From Tetranychus cinnabarinus (taxonomy: Eukaryota; Arthropoda; Arachnida; Trombidiformes; Tetranychidae): a stretch of 64,000 bases of DNA. Where the stretch lies: NCBI GenBank assembly GCA_022266195.1, contig WHVY01000004.1, positions 4,357,501-4,421,500 on the forward strand, given 5' to 3'. Shown here one piece after another: positions 21,242-34,206 of the stretch. The number at the start of each line of letters is the position of its first letter. The first letter of the stretch is position 1. The position numbers were made by a program, and so were the translations under genes. The notes beneath the pieces are model-generated. The model did not search any database. It was given only the letters and a program-made list of their open reading frames with translations, and was not told the origin of the DNA.

Positions 21242-21931
21242 ATGTTCCAACTCATTGATTGGGTCAGATTCAATCTAATTTTTGGTTTATTTATTTGCAT
21301 AACTTTACTCATTGATTCATCAACATCTATACAGATATCAACACAAAAGCTAAACATTGACAGTAATGGTGTTCGTAGCAAGGATGAAAGTGTTGAAAGA
21401 AGCAAACGTTTTGCCTGTTTATTTGGCTGCAATTCATGTGGTTCACCAGCCAGTCGACCAAGACCCCGAGCTCGACAAAGGACAAGGTACATACCTTTAC
21501 CACCATTGATTATACCATCACCAAATCAATCATCATCAAATCAATTTGGGGCAATATCATCATCATCAGCGACTTCACCCAATCCCTTTTACAATTTTCC
21601 ACAATTGCCAAGTTTACCCTCATTCCCAGCTTATCCTAGCTTTCCCAGTGTTCCAGATTTTCCATCTTTACCGGCATTCCCAGAGCTTCCAATACCTAAA
21701 AAGCTTCCTCGATTACCTAATTTACCAGCATTACCAAAATTACCAAGTTTCCCTTCAGCACCATTCCCTCCTTTACCTCCAATGCCTCCTCTAGCCCCAC
21801 CAGGAGGCTTACCAGCACCACCAGGTTTACCGGGCGCCCCAGGTTTACCAGGTGCACCAGGCTTACCAGCACCACCGGCACCTCCGGCACCTCCAGCACC
21901 TCCGGCACCACCAGGCCTGCCATTTGGCTGA
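21242..21931 (+). CDS. Secreted proline-rich protein, copy 1 of a local family
   Basis: A single-exon frame of 229 aa. Residues 1-29 are a hydrophobic signal peptide (core NLIFGLFICITLLI). A short pro-region follows, ending at Arg-Ser-Lys-Arg (53-56), a furin-like cleavage site. Directly after it comes FACLFGCNSCG with three Cys (59, 63, 66), then an Arg-rich stretch (RPRPRARQRTR). The rest is a Pro/Leu/Ala tract: first short repeats of the type LPSLPSFPAYPSFP, then APPG and PGAPGLP repeats. Such low-complexity secreted proteins often serve in cuticle, silk glue or saliva, but no function can be read directly. It is strikingly similar to the gene at 32557, with the nucleotide sequence nearly identical over the C-terminal Pro tract. 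Poly(A) signal at 22030-22035. Confidence 0.85.
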   Translation: MFQLIDWVRFNLIFGLFICITLLIDSSTSIQISTQKLNIDSNGVRSKDESVERSKRFACLFGCNSCGSPASRPRPRARQRTRYIPLPPLIIPSPNQSSSNQFGAISSSSATSPNPFYNFPQLPSLPSFPAYPSFPSVPDFPSLPAFPELPIPKKLPRLPNLPALPKLPSFPSAPFPPLPPMPPLAPPGGLPAPPGLPGAPGLPGAPGLPAPPAPPAPPAPPAPPGLPFG

Positions 21932-22029
21932 TTTTGAAGTCTGAATTTCCATTATGACTAGCTAATTGATAAATCGCATTAAAATTCATGATTTATGGCG
22001 CATCTTGTGTATTTTTTACTACTACTTTG

Positions 22030-22035
22030 AATAAA
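22030..22035 (+). terminator. Poly(A) signal of proline-rich gene copy 1
   Basis: AATAAA lies 99 bases after the stop codon. Confidence 0.55.
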
Positions 22036-22390
22036 GTTGCAACTTTGATTAAAAATAAATCCAATTTAGCCTTAAGAAGATCATCTTTAAATCGTCTTGA
22101 ATGGCGAAATAAAGGTATACCGTTTACGGCAACACTGTTCCCATAATGTTCAACTGTCAGACGATTTTAAGGATCAATACTTCCATCGGTAGCTTTAAGA
22201 GCTCGAGAAATGTGAAGATTATAAAGAGTTATAATAGGATCAATTTTACATCAAGGTGAATTGCTTTGGCTGTTCTAGGAAAAAAAGGTTTACTCATGAT
22301 CTTGATTACTCAAGATAATCTAAGCACATAGCGTTATATCGTATACTCATCAAGAGTAGATAATTTACTGCACTCTTTGTTCATAGGTGT

Positions 22391-22638
22391 GGGTAAACGA
22401 GAACCCGTCAGCTCACTTTTTCATGTTCAAAGTATCAGCGCTAAGACCTGACATAATCTGCAGAGATTGAATAAAATCTTATTTCACTCGAACCAATCTA
22501 TTTCAGACCGGCATGAAATAATATAAATAAATTCAGACACAATTTAGCTATTAAGCTTCGATCTTCATCAGCTTGAAAATCGACTCAGCTAGCTCAGACT
22601 GAACATGAAAAAGTGAGCTGACGGGTTCTCGTTTACCC
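22391..22638. mobile_element. Short non-coding transposon (MITE-like) with 38-bp terminal inverted repeats
   Basis: Bases 22391-22428 are the exact reverse complement of 22601-22638, and about 172 bases lie between. No coding capacity. TA dinucleotides lie just outside both ends (near 22384 and 22646), which would fit a Tc1/mariner-type target duplication, but the exact termini are uncertain because the outermost bases match imperfectly. Confidence 0.7.
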
Positions 22639-24053
22639 TTGCCCATAATTAAGTAGACTTTTGAATCTACCGAATCATTTGCATCTTTTTTCAGTTTCAA
22701 AGTCAATTAACAGAGCATTGAGATAATCTTTCAACAGTTAACCGAGAACAATAAAGCAACAACTTGTTGACAGAATAGCTTGTTTTCATGGTTGATTGAA
22801 TTGAAATTATTCCCTGACATTAGATTGGTAGATTAAAGATGTAATAGCATATGGTTTCACAGTGGTTAAGTAATTACAATTACAATTAAATAGATTAAAT
22901 TACTGGATGTGATTCATTTATAGTGAAATAAAAGGTTGAAAGGTTCATCATGAGTCAGAGTTATCAAACATACAAAATAAAACAATCAACACAAAACTAA
23001 ATGTATTTTCATGCTAAAAATTCGCGTTCACCTGATAAAAATTGAAGCAACTTGATAATTGTTGAGTTGTAAATATCTCAAAATATGGAAAATGGAAGAC
23101 AATTGGAACTAAAAATAGTGTAAATCAAGATACAATTGAAATAAATTGTCAATAAATCTGATTTGTGTTGAAATTGGAAAGACAAGAAAAAACAAAGGAG
23201 CTGTGAAAGAGCGAGGTGAGAAGAAAGTGAGAAATGTATTTCATTTTGTATTTGTTAAGAATATTGAAATCAATTGTTGCTCTCTTATATTTTTGTCTTT
23301 GTTGTAATTTATTCATCCAATTTTTAAATAGTAATCTAAACCAGGGTATTAAACCAGTTAACCAATTTTTCAAATTGTGTCTCATTACTTGAAAATATCT
23401 GACAAGGATTAGAGAATCATGTCTTCATGAACATATCTTGTACAGCAAATATTAAGCAACTCTCAACATTAACCATAGCAACCCTATCAACAACATTAAA
23501 CAATGGCCTTTTGGTTATGCTTTTCACCATTATGTTGATCCTGTTTATGGTGCCTTTAACTTAAAGTGATTCAAAGTTTACAGTAGTTAATCAGATTAAT
23601 GAAAGACTCTATTGCTCTATTCTGGACCAATCAATTCTAACCAGACCAACTTGTTGTTTTTTCACGTCTCTTGGCTTTTCTTGTAGCCATTTTCAATTTT
23701 CCATGTTACATAAAACCATGTGTCAAGTCAACTCACATCATGATTGAATTACCAGAATTTAGGAACAAAATGTTTTAATGGTACGTTTCCAAGAGACCTC
23801 TTGTATCCATCTTTAAATCATTAAATTGTGAAGTCGGGGAAACAGGAAAATGAAAAGTAAAAGTGATGATCCGTGCAAAGTGAATGAACAATAATCAAGG
23901 TTAGTTTTGACAATTTTTGCTGCTCTATTGCTTTCAAATATTCAATAGTTATAATTTATGACTCAATGATCATTTGAATGTTTCTAAATATTATGTAGTT
24001 TTATCTAAAATAATCAGGAATATGACTATTTTGATTTACAGTTACAGTTTCAG
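22639..24053. other. Intergenic sequence, no gene recognised
   Basis: AT-rich with many short runs. A minus-strand frame of 78 codons at 23149-23385 has no domain or gene context and is not called. Confidence 0.4.
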
Positions 24054-24267
24054 TTACTTTTGATGGAGACAGCTTTAAAGAGTGGAGAAGACACTTTTCA
24101 AGAACAAAGTGATTCCAACAATCCTCACAGTAATCAAATATAATGTACTCATTGTTTGATAAAATTGTTTAAGATTATTCATTATCTACCAGTTCATCTA
24201 TTCAGTGTCCTGTTCATTATTTTAACTGCCTTCTCCACTCTTTAAAGGTGTCCTCGTCGAAAGTAAT
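24054..24267. repeat. Imperfect inverted repeat with coding-like arms
   Basis: Bases 24054-24090 match the reverse complement of 24230-24267 with about 5 mismatches in 37. On the plus strand the left arm reads FDGDSFKEWRRHF, ending in a stop near 24110. On the minus strand the right arm reads FDEDTFKEWRRQLK followed by TAA. Each is preceded by a splice-acceptor-like sequence (TTTCAG; TTTTTTACAG). Several differences fall at third codon positions. These may be two paralogous terminal exons facing each other, or a decayed repeat; parent genes were not found. Confidence 0.35.
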
Positions 24268-24273
24268 TTCCTG

Positions 24274-25224
24274 TAAAAAACATATCTTTGTTATACAATG
24301 TAATTGTGGTAATTAACAGCTTTATTGAGATTGTTTAAGAAAAAATCAGTGAATAATGTATCATTATTTTGATCAAGTATTCTATGGGAACCGAAATCAT
24401 GCGATTAAGTCACTACATTTGTCAACTTTTTGGTTACCTTTATCTTCAACATTCGTATAAATAGCTAATGAAGCTATTTTCCTATCAAATTATATTTAAA
24501 TTGATTGGAATTGTAAGCTTTTAACTAAATTTATTTCAAATAATCATTGTACTCTGAATGGACTTGAATGGGAATTCAAATTGATGATTTTCTGGCAAAA
24601 TTCTGGGAAAATTGATAAAACTGAACAATCTTATTGTTTACTCTGTTACCTTGACAACCTTGGAGATTGTACACTACAAAGAGTAGAAGTGAACTCAATA
24701 CAGTCATCAGTGTAGTCACTGTGTTACTCTGAATGCCAGATTATGAAGTTTATTCATGTTTTAATCTGTTGTGATAATTAACCAATCAATAATGATTATC
24801 TTAATTTGCCTGTCATTTCTAATTCTATTTTTTATTTTACTCCTCCTTCCAGGTTGAAAAAAATTCATTTACATCATAATTTCAATCCTTGGAAATCACT
24901 ATACTTTGCACCTTCTCAGTTATTCAAATATATGTATCCGTCATCGCTTATAAACAAATGATTGCCTGTTAGTTTAATGATGGTGTTTCATCATTATTTT
25001 GTGTTATTTGAACCTAAATCACGAGGACTATCATTCCACTCTGCCCTTTGACTTGGTGGTCAATTTGTTATTTCCGCTTTTGGTTATTTCTCCTTTTGTT
25101 ATTGGCTCTTTTGTACTTCATTATTTCTTACCTTTAACTGTGATTACCGTGAAAAATATCGAACAAAATTTAGTTCAATTCATTTTGATCTCCTGTATAT
25201 CTGTTATATTGATCAAATTTCAAA
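24274..25224. other. Intergenic sequence upstream of the ABCA transporter
   Basis: AT-rich and low complexity. A hydrophobic frame at 24999-25262 overlaps the transporter start in another phase and has no ATG start. The 5' leader and promoter of the transporter are expected here. Confidence 0.45.
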
Positions 25225-28200
25225 ATGGCTCGATCAGAGACCTACAAAAGTGGTCGAAATAGGATTAACCAGCAAGTCAAGATTATGCTTTGGAAATCAT
25301 TGATTGTTCGTCGAAATCACATCTCCGAATTATTATGCGAGTTTTTGATTCCATTGACGATTTCCATCATATTTGTTATTGTTCTTATCCGTCTGGGATC
25401 ATTACCTAGCAGCACCACTTCTCGCGTTCCAGCTCAAACCTTCCCGGATCCTTCATTCAATTTTGACCCAAGTATTTTCGGTTTTTCTAATATTCTATAC
25501 TCACCTAATGATGAAAAGACTGTCAATAGAATGGAAATGATCGAAAAAAAGCTGTCGATGACTGGAATTCGACCAACGTTTGCCAATTTTTCAACATCGG
25601 AAGATCTTTACAGTGAATATCTTAAAATGATAGCCATTGATCCAAACGCTTTAATTTTTGGAGTCTTATTTGATCAAGAAAAGGCTAATGCTCCTGCATT
25701 TACGTATACTATTCGTTCCCGGATGCCTCATTGGTTGAAAACAACATTTTGTGTCAAAACAAATTCATATCCTTGCGTTGAAGCTCCTTACAATACATTT
25801 TCAAATCTCCAAACTCTTGTTAATCTAGCCTATTTGACTGAAAAATTTCCCGAAATTGAATTGGACATGACAAAAGTTTTATCTTCAGGATTGGTCAAAG
25901 GTTATCGCTTCCCATACCCATCTCACACTACAGCTAGTGATAATCTTTCAGACTTAACTCCATGGGTACTAGTTTTTGGCTTCATAATTTCTTATGTTTT
26001 TATTATTAAGCGTATCACTTCCGAAAAGTCTAACCAAATCAGAGAAATGTATAGAATAACTGGACTTATGGATTGGATTTATTGGTTTGCTCATCTTGCT
26101 GATCATTACGCCATTTTCTTAGTTCAAGCTCTCATTGTAACTGGACTTTTTACTATGAAAATTATAAATGGAAATGCTTGCGTTTTTAATTACTCGTCAT
26201 ATTCGCTCGTTTTCTTCATTACTGCTCTTTGGGGTTTAAATTTCACCCTATCAGCTTTAGCTTTATCCATACCTTTCAATCGTCCAATTTCAGCTGTTGT
26301 TTTTGGAGCTCTATTTTGGACCCTTCAAATTGTTCCAGCTTATTATATTGATCCTGCTACCAATCCATTGGTTGATGTGATTGAAACCAGAGAGTTGAGA
26401 TTTATTTCATGCTTCCTACCAAATATGGCTTTAACTTTGGCGATAAGAGTTATCCAACAAAAAGAGATTTATGGTTATGGTGCAACTTGGTCTAATCTTT
26501 TCGAACCTGCTTCAGTTTTCGGTGAATTATCATTAGGTATTATAATAATTATATTGTTTGTGACGTCCTTGATGTATATACCTTTAATATACTATTTGGA
26601 AAAAGTCATTCCATCACAATATGGTATTTCCAAGCCATGGCTGTTCCCTCTTCATGCTCTTTTCCGTTATAAAACAAACAAGAAAACTAAAAGAGAAGAG
26701 CCTTTAGACTGGGATCACGATAATTTTGAGCCCCTTGCCCCATCCGATGAGGTCAAAATTTCCATCAGAAAAGTTCTTAAAGAATTCGACACCAGTAATC
26801 CACCATCAATAGCAGTAAACAATGTATCTTTGGATATTCCTCATCACCAGATAACCATGCTATTGGGGGAAAATGGAGCTGGTAAAACAACTTTGATGAG
26901 TATTATTATTGGTCTTATTCCTCCCACCAGTGGCTCTGTTATTATTGATGGTCATGACATTCTCGAAGAAACCGCTGATGCTCGTCGGAACCTTAGCTTT
27001 TGTCCCCAAGCTAATGTCCTTCAACCTGAGCTAAGTGTTGAAAATCATTTAATGTTGTATGGTGCCATTAAAGGTGTCCCCATGTCGAAGCTTTCAGACG
27101 AAGTGACTCGAATCGTTGAAGACATAAAACTTAACAATTTTCGACATCTAAAACCTAATTCACTTTCTGGCGGAATGAGGCGTCGTCTCAATTTAGGTAT
27201 CGCACTAATTGGTGATTCAGAAATTATCATTTTAGATGAACCTACTGCAGGATTAGATCCTGGATCTCGGCGTGATGTGTGGAACATTTTAAATGAAATT
27301 AAAAGTCGCAAAACTGTGATAATGACTACTCATTTCATTGAAGAAGCTGATGCTATTGGGGAAAGAGTAGCTATCATGAGAAAAGGTAAATTGGCCTGTT
27401 TTGGATCACCTATGTACTTGAAGCGTCTTTTCGGAACTGGCTATGAATTAAGAGTAGCCAAATCTGAAGAAAGCTCAGTTCAAGATTTAACAGCAATAAT
27501 GCAAACTCATTTTCCAGGAGCCAAAAATACTTATGCTGTTGAAGGGGAAGTCATTTACTCTTTACCGCAAGAACATGCAAACTCAAATGTTTTCCACATT
27601 TTCTTTCAAGACCTTGAAGAAAGAAAAGATGAACTTAAAATTTCTTCCTGGGGCTTGAGTTACACCACATTAGAAGAAGTTTTTATTCGAGTTGTAGACA
27701 CAGAAGTAGCTCAACTTAACCACACTGGATCCCAACTCTTCAAATCAAACAATCAGTTAAACTCTGATGCAACAAATAGTTTACCAGCTCAAACAAATAG
27801 CGAACAAATGAGTGCCAAAGATTATCTTCATCCAACGATTTTCTTTGTTGCTGGACTTTGTCTTTTTTTCCTTCGAATCAAAGCATTGCTCATAAAACGT
27901 TTCAACTATTCCAAGCGTTATTGGAAAATAATCTTATTTCAAATATTTATTCCTACTGTTCTATTTGCCGTAATCATGCTTTTGGATCAAAAAATTGTTG
28001 GAATGGTAACACTTTTCAAACAAACCGTTCAGCTTAGTTTACAACATCTCTACGGATCAACTAATGCGCTATACAGTAATCCATCTGGTGATGCGACCAT
28101 CTTTGGTGAAAAATTCGGAGAAGTATTGTCAGCTGAATATGCTAAAATTACTTACCTCAATTCAACAACATCAGTTGATGACTACATGCTCAAATTAGGT

Positions 28201-30555
28201 GAATTTTTATCAATCAATCAATATATTCACGACTACATCGTTAGTATGGAATATACAGACTATGAGCTAAAAATTTATTACAATACAGAAGCTCTCCATT
28301 CTCTTCCAATTGTCATAAATCTACTTTTTGATACGGTATATCGAAATTTGACCGATTCAAAAACACTTGCACCTTATCCAGACCCCACAAAAGTTATAGA
28401 ATCCTCGAATGGTCCTTTATTTCGGTTTCAAACCTACAACTATCCATTTCCTTCTAAAGGTGATCTACTTCAACCAATTATTTCTACAGCCGTACGACCT
28501 CATTTATGGTCACTTTTGGTACAGATAACAATGCCCTTTCTTGCTGCTAGTCACATTCTTGTCCCTATCCATGAGCGAAGTTCAAAAGCCAAGTTACTTC
28601 AAATTATGACTGGTCTTCATCCCATAATGTATTGGATTTCCCATTTTATTTTTGACATGATGATTCACATAATATGTACTTTATGCATTTTTACTGTTGT
28701 CCTTACCTTAGACTTTCAATTAATCTTTCATAACGATTTAAATATTCAAAGTAAGTATTTAATAGTAGTTGATTTAATAATTTCAGTTGCACATTGTTAA
28801 TTAATGAAAAATTTTATTTTCAGTGGCCTTTTTATTGTCATTAATTACTGCTGGAGTTGCTTCCATTCCATTGGCATATGTTTTTTCGTTTCTATTTGAC
28901 CGTCCCAGTATCGGTTACTCTTTTCTTGTGCTTCTTTTCCTCGTTTTTGGTGTTATGACGGCCATTATCAACTTTATTATTGAAAGTCTGGTTCCTAAAA
29001 TAGTTTCACATTCTTTCAAACAAATATTTGACATTATTGTGGCCTTTTTCCCTCTCCATGCCATGACCATGGCAATTGTAAAAGCTTTCAGTATTGCCCT
29101 TGAATCAAAAGTTTGTAGTCAAGTTATGCCAAAACTACTGGAGGTTCAATGTGTCAATGCAACTTACTCAGAAACAGATATGACTTATCGATGTTGTCCA
29201 AGTAAGTCATCATTTAATCATGCCATTTTCATTTAAATGTTAAATTACTCATTCTATTGTTTCAACTTTTTCCATTAGAAATTTGTGAAAAGACTGATGA
29301 TTGCTTTGAATATCGAGATGCATTGTCTTGGAAATACGGTGTTTTACCTAGATTGTTGCAACTACTTGGAGAAGCAGCAATCTTTTCGATGGTTCTACTT
29401 ATTTTAGAAATTTATTATGATCGACTCGAATGGGTTAATGATATCAAAGAGGTTCTCTTGACCAAACTTTCATTTCACACAAGTTATGCTGATGAAGATC
29501 CGAGAAGACGTAACATTGAGAGTGAAGATTCTGATGTAACTGCTGAAAGACATCGTGTATATTCCGAACGAAATGGAGCATCTCCAGATCAAGATATTCT
29601 CAGTGTGATTGATTTAAAGAAGCAGTATCGTAAATTTAGAGCTGTTGAAGGTTTGACTTTCGGTGTTCGACAAAATGAATGTTTCGGCTTGTTAGGTATC
29701 AATGGAGCTGGAAAATCGACTACATTCAAGATGCTTGTAGGTGATATTAGACCAACTTCAGGCAACGCTTATATTGGCGAGCTTGACATCATGCATAGCA
29801 AGCGAGGTTACCAACAAAGCATTGGTTATTGTCCTCAATATGATGCTCTTATTGATCTTCTTACTGGACGTGAAATGTTATATCTTTTTGCTCGACTTCG
29901 GGGACTGGAAGAAAAGTGTATTCCTGTTGTTGTAAATCAATTAATTGCAGATGTTGATCTGCAATTCCATGCTGACAAAGTCACTGGTTGTTACAGTGGA
30001 GGAAACAAAAGGAAACTAAGTTTAGCTATGGCTCTTGTGGGTGCACCTCGAGTTGTTTTTCTTGATGAACCATCTGCCGGTGTTGATGCTGCTAATCGTC
30101 GAAGAATGTGGACCGTATTATCTGCTGTTAGAGAACGAGGTTGCTGTTTGGTCTTAACTAGTCATTCAATGGAAGAATGTGAAACTCTTTGCTCACGAAT
30201 CGCTATCATGGTCAGCGGTGAGTTCAAATGTTTGGGCAGTCTTCAACATTTAAGACACAAATTTGGTCAAGGATTCAGTTTGTATATAAAAATCAAAGTG
30301 GATAAAATTATGGATCCTGATTATTTGGTGGAAGTTCGTCGAGTAGTTGAATCCAAGTTACATGCCGAGTTGAAGCAGCATCATTTTGTTAATTTATTTT
30401 ATCACATTCCTGATAAATCATTGAAATGGTCTTATCTTTTTGAAACAATGGAAACAATTAAAGAAACCTATCAACTTGAAAATTTTATTATAAGTGATAC
30501 TTCATTGGAGCAGATATTTTTAGCGTTCTCGAGCAAACAAATTTCAACTGATTGA
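25225..30555 (+). CDS. Full-length ABCA-type ABC transporter, three exons
   Basis: Exons are 25225-28750, 28824-29201 and 29279-30555, joined by 73- and 77-bp GT-AG introns, for 1,726 aa. An in-frame TGA at 25210 precedes the ATG, which fixes the start. Layout is TMD1-NBD1-TMD2-NBD2, usual for ABCA. TMD1 starts with a helix near residue 40, a large extracellular loop follows, then helices from about 250 to 480. NBD1: Walker A GENGAGKTT (from 548), signature LSGGM (about 647), Walker B IIILDEP (about 669). NBD2: Walker A GINGAGKSTT (about 1440), signature YSGGN (about 1539), Walker B VVFLDEP (about 1560). All catalytic motifs are intact, so an active ATPase is expected. ABCA members move lipids or sterols across membranes; the substrate here is unknown. 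Expected location is the plasma membrane or a vesicle membrane. Confidence 0.93.
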
Positions 30556-32556
30556 TGTGCCATTTTTTCTGCTTAATTTTTCTTCTTTTTTTGTCATTCT
30601 CGATGTTCAAAAATCAATCTTCTGTGTGATCCATTAAGAAATATTTATGAAAATCAAATTATTTTACTTAATGATCAAAAGTTTTCAATTATTTCTTGGT
30701 TTGTTGGGATTTCTTAGTTTATTAAACATTTTTATACCAATACAAATTGAAGCAAAACTATTCATTTCTAAACCAATCTTAAATTGAAGAAACAATTCAG
30801 CTGCTCGATTTCATAAAGTTATCACTTATGGAGTCATGGGGTAACTGATTCTTAACAGATAAATTATCATGAATTCTATTTTTTAATTCAATTTAATTTC
30901 AATTTTAATTGTCTAAAAAGGATTACATTGCTATTCTTGTGCATCCTTTAAAAAACGGTCTTTTCACGGTAAAGGTTGTCATTTCACTATCAAGGTAGAA
31001 TTATTAACCTTTATTTAAATATTTTCATACACATTGTAGCAAAGGTTAAAGAAAAGAAAATAGATTCACGATTGGATTGAGCTACCTTTGGTTAAAAAAT
31101 TGAATATAATGATTCATTCGTGAGCCCCACACAATATTTTGGACTCCGTGCCATTGTTGCTAATGGTTTAAACATTGATAAATTTTGGTTACTCAATTCA
31201 CCAAATTTATCAAATTTTTTATGGATTCGAGTTCCCGTCACCAATTAAAACATTAATTAGATATCCTGGAGCTCTTTTGTGTTAGGCCATATATAAGTGG
31301 CCTTACCATTGCGTTCAGGGACGACTTTGAGTTTGAACAATTGAAGTTTTTTATATGCAGCAAGCAATCATTTTCAATACAAGGTTTGCTTTTGGACCCG
31401 ATGCACACTTGATGAAGATACGAAGGAACCCAAGCGAGTTGAACAATCCAGCAAAATAATTTATTTCATCAATGTTATAAACTTTGGAGGGGAAACCCAT
31501 CTGTTTGCCAAGCTAATTAGAGCCATCTTTGACCCTGATATTTTCATAGTTTCAAGTTTCAAGTCTAAATAGGAAGAAAACTATGAAACTCTGAATAAAT
31601 TGTACAATGAAATGAGAAAAATCTTTCACATATGAAATTGTCTTGAACATTTTATGAATCATCAGCGAAAAATCATTTCAAATCAGCAGCAAGTTTTAAG
31701 GAAACTTGAATATTTGGATACATTGCGTTGCATGAAACCTCGGCAAAGGATCGGAGAGAATCAAACGATTTATTAATCGCTTGGCCAACCTTAATAAATT
31801 CCTATTTTTTATAACATTTGTATTTAACATTATTTTCAATAAAAAAAAATGATTAAGCTAAATGACAAATTAAATCAACATTCAATTGATAAGTTTTGCA
31901 GAAACGAAGATCTCAATTCAGATTTTTATAAATAAAAAAAAGCTTGACTAACAATAAGACTAATCTCGTAAGACTTAGCTCGGTGAAAGACCTATGAGAT
32001 GGGTCAGTCGATTATGAAATGTAATTTCTGTCATCGCGAAATGTGCTCAACTTAAAGCACATCAGCAAATTTTTGGCTATTTTCGCACAAGATTGAACCA
32101 ATTTATAACTAATTCAACTTCAAAAAATAAAATTAGAGTTTCCTGAGTTTACCAAAAACGTTGCAAGCAAATGTTTGGTTGAATGAACTGAGAATGCATG
32201 TGATTAAATAGAGCCAAAAGAGTATTTGTTTTAAAATTGCGAGAATAGTCAAAATATGACTTCAATTTAGTTGTTTAATTTTCATTGATTCCTATTCAGA
32301 CTGATTGATCAAATGCAAAACGTCTAGTATCATCATGTAAAAATACGAAAACAGGAAATTAAAACATTGCAATCTCCTTTTTGATTTACCCATTCAACCC
32401 TTAAACCTAATTGTTACCGATATAATCAATATCAATACTCTAAATGCAATATTACATCAATAACAGTAGCTTTTAAACATGTGAAAACATCTGATAATGA
32501 AAATTTTAATTTATTTTGATGCTAAAATTTTATATTTTCAAAGGACTTGAGTTATA
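30556..32556. other. Intergenic sequence between ABCA and proline-rich copy 2
   Basis: About 2 kb of AT-rich DNA. No frame with domain or splice support. Slightly less AT-rich stretches near 31260-31500 could be remnants of something older, but I see no readable product. Confidence 0.45.
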
Positions 32557-33183
32557 ATGGTACAATTCATTGATTGGGTTAAATTCAATGTATTTTATGG
32601 ATTATTTATTTATATAACTTTACCCATTGATTTATCAACATCGATACCGATACCAACACAAAAACTAAACATTGACAGTTATGTTGTAATTAGCGAAGAT
32701 AAAAGTGTTGAGAGAAGCAAACGTTTTGCCTGTTTATTTGGCTGTAATTCTTGTGGATCTTCAGCCAATAGACCAAGACCTCGAGCTCGAAAAAGGACAA
32801 GGTTCATACCTTTACCACCATTGATTATACCACAACCATCATCGAATCAATTTGGACCGATAGCTGCAACTTCAGCCAATCCATTTTTCAGTTTTCCGTC
32901 ACTGCCTGCTTTACCAGATTTACCTTCATTCCCAGCACTTCCTAGCTTTCCCCAAATTCCCGACTTTCCACCTTTGCCGGCATTCCCAGAACTTCCAATA
33001 CCTAAAAAGCTTCCTCGATTACCTAATTTACCAGCATTACCAAAATTACCAAGTTTCCCTTCAGCACCATTCCCTCCTTTACCTCCAATGCCTCCTCTAG
33101 CACCACCAGGAGGCTTACCAGCACCACCAGGTTTACCAGGAGCACCAGGCTTACCAGCACCACCGGCTCCACCAGTTGGTTAA
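32557..33183 (+). CDS. Secreted proline-rich protein, copy 2 of a local family
   Basis: A single-exon frame of 208 aa, close paralogue of the gene at 21242. It has the same signal peptide plan (MVQFIDWVKF start), the pro-region ending in Arg-Ser-Lys-Arg at 53-56, and FACLFGCNSCG directly after it. The basic patch RPRPRARKRTR and a Pro/Leu/Ala tract follow, with shorter PGAPGLP repeats. The segment from PIPKKLPRLP to the PPGGLPAPPG repeats is the same protein sequence in both copies, while the N-terminal halves differ more. That suggests either recent duplication with selection on the N-terminus or gene conversion of the tract. The ABCA gene lies between the copies. Poly(A) signal at 33238-33243. 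No function is evident beyond secretion and probable furin-type processing. Confidence 0.85.
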   Translation: MVQFIDWVKFNVFYGLFIYITLPIDLSTSIPIPTQKLNIDSYVVISEDKSVERSKRFACLFGCNSCGSSANRPRPRARKRTRFIPLPPLIIPQPSSNQFGPIAATSANPFFSFPSLPALPDLPSFPALPSFPQIPDFPPLPAFPELPIPKKLPRLPNLPALPKLPSFPSAPFPPLPPMPPLAPPGGLPAPPGLPGAPGLPAPPAPPVG

Positions 33184-33237
33184 GCTTAAGATTCGTTGAA
33201 CTGAACTTGGGTTTGGTACATAATTAGACCACATGCA

Positions 33238-33243
33238 AATAAA
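33238..33243 (+). terminator. Poly(A) signal of proline-rich gene copy 2
   Basis: AATAAA lies 55 bases after the stop codon. Confidence 0.55.
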
Positions 33244-34206
33244 TAACTCTTGCTCAGTTTATTGCTTAATTATTTTATTCTCAATCCTTATTTTAATCAT
33301 ATCTGTGATGATATCGTTTATAAATCTAATCGACGCACCTATTATCCAGTTGTAACCCGATAATTGGTGCGTTATAAATTCATTGAATAATCTTTTACCC
33401 TCCACCATTGTTGTGATAAACCAAATTTTCGGCAATTTGAAGCATCTTCTTCATTTTTAATTATTTTATAAACTTTTCTACTGCCGGTTCAAAGGTTATA
33501 TTTACAGTTGCTCTTTTAATCAATCATAAAAAAAAATATTCCAATTTCATCATGTTTACTTTATGGGGAAACTCTGTTTTTGTACCTTTCAACAGACTGT
33601 AGTCAATTGGTTGATTAGATTAAATTCATTGTATTACATTCATTGAGTTGAATGGAAAGATTTACGGATGGAAACCGCAAAATTGGCATTAATCTATCTG
33701 TTTCTCTACAATAAGATGATCACTAGATGAAAATTTCATAATTGTTTATGACCTCATAAATTAAACAGTTAAATGTCCAATTAAAGTGTTTATTCTGGTA
33801 GCTTTCCTTTACCAATAATGAACATTCAACTCGCAAGTTTTTTCCTGAAATATCACTTTTTTGTTACCCAGTGAAAATGATTGTGATTAAATCATAACCA
33901 TATTGATGACAATCTTATCCATATTATATCCGCCCATTGAATATTAACTATATATATTTGTTCATTAAACTATCAACACAAACTGGTTTGTTTTTAGTGT
34001 ATAATTATGAGGAAAAAATTTGGTTTGAAACGTAACCTTCAGAATAGATAATTATTATATTCCGTATTCCTAGCCCTTTGAAACCACTTGTTAAACTGTC
34101 ATTTATTGTCCAAATCTTTGACCAATCTTTTATATGATAATTTTGGATAACAATCAAACGTTTTAAATTGTGCCACACGGATTTTTAATCATTAAGTGTC
34201 GTCAAA
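33244..34206. other. Intergenic sequence upstream of the amino-acid transporter
   Basis: AT-rich DNA without a supportable frame. It should contain the promoter and leader of the next gene. Confidence 0.45.

Noticed and set aside
24999..25262. Hydrophobic frame before the ABCA gene
   Set aside because: No ATG start, different phase from the transporter, overlaps its first codons; the transporter has an in-frame stop before its ATG.
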